From contig JACCYK010000611.1 of assembly GCA_013696525.1 (NCBI GenBank), forward strand, positions 1 through 8,003: DNA of 8,003 nt. Direction: 5' to 3'. Source of the DNA: Chloroflexia bacterium (GTDB lineage: Bacteria > Chloroflexota > Chloroflexia > Thermomicrobiales > UBA6265). The translations under genes were made by a program, and so were the position numbers. Every line of letters begins with the position of its first letter. Position 1 is the stretch's first letter. The notes beneath the pieces were generated by a model, which searched no databases, had not been told where the DNA came from, and was given only the letters and a program-made list of their open reading frames with translations. Below, piece after piece: positions 6,538-8,003 of the stretch.

Positions 6538-6873
6538 TCAGCCGGGTTGATCGCCCCGCATGGTGATGAGGAGCGCGTCGAGCCGGTCGTAGCGCTCGTC
6601 CCAATAGTCCTGGTAGCGGGACAGCCACGCCGTCGCCTCCCGCAGCGGCTCCGCCTCGAGGTGGCTGAGGCGGGCGGTCGCCCGGCGGCGGCGGGAGATG
6701 AGCCCGGCCCGCTCAAGCACCTTGAGGTGGCGGGAGATGGCCGGTTGCGACACGTTGAAGGGCGCGGCCAGCTCCGCCACCGTCGCGTCACCGTTGGTCA
6801 ATCGGGCCAGGATGGCGCGGCGGGTGGGGTCGGCCAGCGCCCCGAACACCGAGTTGAGCTGGTCGCCAGACAT
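6538..6873 (-). CDS. ArsR/SmtB-family winged helix-turn-helix repressor
   Basis: This is a dimeric DNA-binding repressor and the first gene of the minus-strand cassette. It has 111 residues, normal for the family. The N-terminal helix carries ALADPTRRAILARL (12-25). The helix-turn-helix spans about 31-54, with the recognition helix SQPAISRHLKVLERAGLI (42-59). A basic wing SRRRRATARL (60-69) follows, then an aromatic-rich C-terminal dimerisation helix (YQDYWDERYDRL, 87-98). It contains no cysteine, so the metal-binding sites of ArsR or CadC are absent and it does not sense metals through thiols. Its inducer may be a ligand held elsewhere or it may act only as an autorepressor. AGGAG 7 nt before the ATG at 6873 confirms the start. 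An interrupted palindrome 20 nt upstream is its probable operator. Confidence 0.94.
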   Translation of the reverse strand: MSGDQLNSVFGALADPTRRAILARLTNGDATVAELAAPFNVSQPAISRHLKVLERAGLISRRRRATARLSHLEAEPLREATAWLSRYQDYWDERYDRLDALLITMRGDQPG

Positions 6874-6892
6874 GCGCGTGCTCCTGAAAACG

Positions 6893-6922
6893 TAACCATA
6901 TCATTCTATAACGATGTGGTTA
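6893..6922. promoter_or_regulatory. Probable ArsR operator (30-bp interrupted palindrome)
   Basis: TAACCATATCATT (6893-6905) and AACGATGTGGTTA (6910-6922) are inverted repeats matching at 11 of 13 positions around a CTAT centre. The AT-rich composition contrasts with the GC-rich surroundings. The site overlaps the last base of the minus-strand -10 box and covers the predicted transcription start, so a bound ArsR dimer would block its own transcription. The identity of the binding protein is inferred from position and family behaviour. Confidence 0.8.
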
Positions 6923-6950
6923 TGATAGTACGCGGTCCCGGTCTTGTCAA
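6922..6950 (-). promoter_or_regulatory. Sigma70-type promoter of the ArsR cassette
   Basis: On the minus strand a perfect -35 TTGACA (6950-6945) and a -10 TATCAT (6927-6922, 5 of 6 to consensus) are separated by 17 bp. The expected transcription start is near 6915, inside the palindrome, giving a leader of about 40 nt before the ArsR ATG. Confidence 0.82.
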
Positions 6951-7001
6951 GCGTGGCGGCGCCCGGACGGGTCGCCAAGAAGCCAAAGCCACGGCGGGGT
7001 C

Positions 7002-7030
7002 TTGACAACACGGCACAACTCTTCTACAAA
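7002..7030 (+). promoter_or_regulatory. Sigma70-type promoter of the substrate-binding protein gene
   Basis: A perfect -35 TTGACA (7002-7007), a 17-bp spacer and TACAAA (7025-7030, 4 of 6 to consensus) predict a start near 7037 and a leader of about 45 nt. It is divergent from the ArsR promoter, with about 51 bp between the two -35 boxes. No clear operator is seen on this side. Confidence 0.7.
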
Positions 7031-7082
7031 GGGCCAGTCCCGAGCGTGGCGGTCGAGTCAAGGCCAGCAAGGAGAGACGAGA

Positions 7083-8003
7083 ATGGGTTCCGTCCGCAAA
7101 TCGATCCCGATCCTATCGGCGCTGATGGTGCTGTCCATCGCCTTCGGCACGATGAGGGTGGTTGCCCAAGACGACGATCCGATCATCATTGGCGCCCCGG
7201 TGCATCTGACGGGCTGGATGGCCGCCTATGACACACCGCCGCTGGAAGGCGCCCAGCTCGCGGTCCAGGTCATCAACGAAGCGGGCGGCGTGCTGGGACG
7301 GCCGCTGGAGATCATGGCGATTGACGGCCGGACCGACCCGGCCACGGTGGGGAACGCCGCGATCGAGGTCATTGACGCCGGGGCGGAGGTGCTCCTGGCG
7401 CCGTGCGACTTCGACTACGGGGCGCCGGTCGGCCAGGCGGCGCAGGCGGCCGGGCTCGTCGGCGTCTCCTTCTGTGCCTCGTCGCCGTTGTACGGCTCGG
7501 ACGCGTTGGGGGATTTGCAGTTCACCGCTTCGATGTGGAACCAGACGATGTCGTCGGCGGCGGCCGAGTTCGCGGTGGCCCAAGGGTGGACCACCGGGGC
7601 GCTGATCGTTGATACCACCACCGAGTACACGCAGTCGCTGGGCGAGTACTTCGCCGAGGCGTTCACCCATTTCGGCGGCGAGGTCGTGCTGGATGACACC
7701 TACCTGCAAGGCGACAATCAGATCGACGCCCAGATCCAGCGCCTGGAAGGGTTGGGAACCCCGCCGGACGTGATCTTCCTCTCCACCAACATGCCGGACT
7801 ACGCGATGATGGTGCGCGAGCTACGCTCGGCCGGGTTCGAGCAGCCGCTGATGGGCGGCGACGCGATGGACACGGTCGAGTTCTACCCGGCCGTGGGCGA
7901 AGACCTCGGCAACAACATCTTTATCTCGACCCATAGCTTCGTCGGCCCCGGCGTCGGCCCGGAGATGGATGAGTTCCTCGCCCTCTACGAAGCGGAGTAC
8001 GGC
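7083..8003 (+). CDS. ABC transporter substrate-binding protein, LivJ/LivK-like (Peripla_BP_6), 3' end outside window
   Basis: This is an extracytoplasmic solute-binding protein of the branched-chain amino acid/amide (type I fold) class. The frame is open for 307 residues to the window edge, out of a usual 380-430. A Sec signal peptide is visible: basic MGSVRKS, a hydrophobic core at about 8-22, and a likely cleavage after VVA (28). There is no lipobox cysteine, so it is not an obvious lipoprotein. The mature part starts with IIIGAPVHLTGWMAAYD (34-50). EGAQLAVQVINEAGGVLGRP (55-74) is the family hallmark, followed by DGRTDPATVGNAA (81-93). C108 and C131 could form a disulfide. The second lobe begins near GWTTGALIVDTTTEYTQ (168-184). 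AAGGAG 8 nt before the ATG sets the start. Ligand could be an amino acid, amide, urea or aromatic acid; permease and ATPase genes probably follow. Confidence 0.92.
   Translation, partial: MGSVRKSIPILSALMVLSIAFGTMRVVAQDDDPIIIGAPVHLTGWMAAYDTPPLEGAQLAVQVINEAGGVLGRPLEIMAIDGRTDPATVGNAAIEVIDAGAEVLLAPCDFDYGAPVGQAAQAAGLVGVSFCASSPLYGSDALGDLQFTASMWNQTMSSAAAEFAVAQGWTTGALIVDTTTEYTQSLGEYFAEAFTHFGGEVVLDDTYLQGDNQIDAQIQRLEGLGTPPDVIFLSTNMPDYAMMVRELRSAGFEQPLMGGDAMDTVEFYPAVGEDLGNNIFISTHSFVGPGVGPEMDEFLALYEAEYG

Noticed and set aside
7113..7709. Minus-strand 198-residue open frame opposite the solute-binding protein gene
   Set aside because: The plus strand encodes an uninterrupted 307-residue protein with signal peptide and family motifs and a good ribosome binding site; the minus frame has no motifs.
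1..8003. CRISPR array, tRNA/rRNA, transposase, phage or toxin-antitoxin elements
   Set aside because: No regularly spaced repeats, cloverleaf-like sequence, recombinase motifs or small two-gene toxin modules were seen. The ArsR-AHSA1 pair was considered as a toxin-antitoxin-like unit, but both families and the arrangement are well known otherwise.

Overview
The window is dense, high-GC bacterial DNA with about ten genes and no intergenic gap above about 210 bp. There is no RNA gene, insertion sequence or CRISPR array. GC-ending codons, GTG starts, consensus sigma70-type promoters and the gene families suggest a free-living heterotroph. Chloroflexota of the Thermomicrobia type is my best guess, with an actinobacterium as the alternative; this is a style-based inference and not proven by a marker gene.

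Region 1 (6-4105, plus strand) is a tight four-gene ABC import operon of the oligopeptide/nickel/oligosaccharide (Opp/Dpp) class. It has two permeases (OppB- and OppC-like) and two ATPases (OppD- and OppF-like). The second and third genes share one base and the third and fourth overlap by 8 bp. The substrate-binding protein is not in the window and presumably lies upstream of position 1.

Region 2 (4132-6873, minus strand) is convergent with region 1. It is a cassette of five small soluble proteins. In transcription order these are an ArsR-type repressor, an AHSA1/SRPBCC-fold protein, a pyridoxamine-phosphate-oxidase-like flavin protein, a glyoxalase/VOC-fold protein and a dihydrofolate-reductase-like (RibD C-terminal fold) oxidoreductase. 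Its promoter (TTGACA-17-TATCAT) is followed directly by a 30-bp interrupted palindrome covering the expected transcription start, which points to autoregulation by the ArsR protein. The joint role of the cassette is unknown; a small-molecule stress or detoxification response is a reasonable but unproven guess.

Region 3 (7002 to the end, plus strand) starts divergently from the ArsR gene with its own promoter (TTGACA-17-TACAAA). It encodes the first 307 residues of a secreted, branched-chain-amino-acid/amide type (LivJ/LivK-like) substrate-binding protein that runs off the window. It probably begins a second ABC uptake operon, unrelated to the first.

I did not find a convincing previously undescribed system. 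The points most worth a second look are the operator/promoter architecture of the ArsR cassette, a Cys-to-His change in the C-terminal four-cysteine motif of the OppD-like ATPase but not its OppF-like partner, and the composition of the five-gene cassette.
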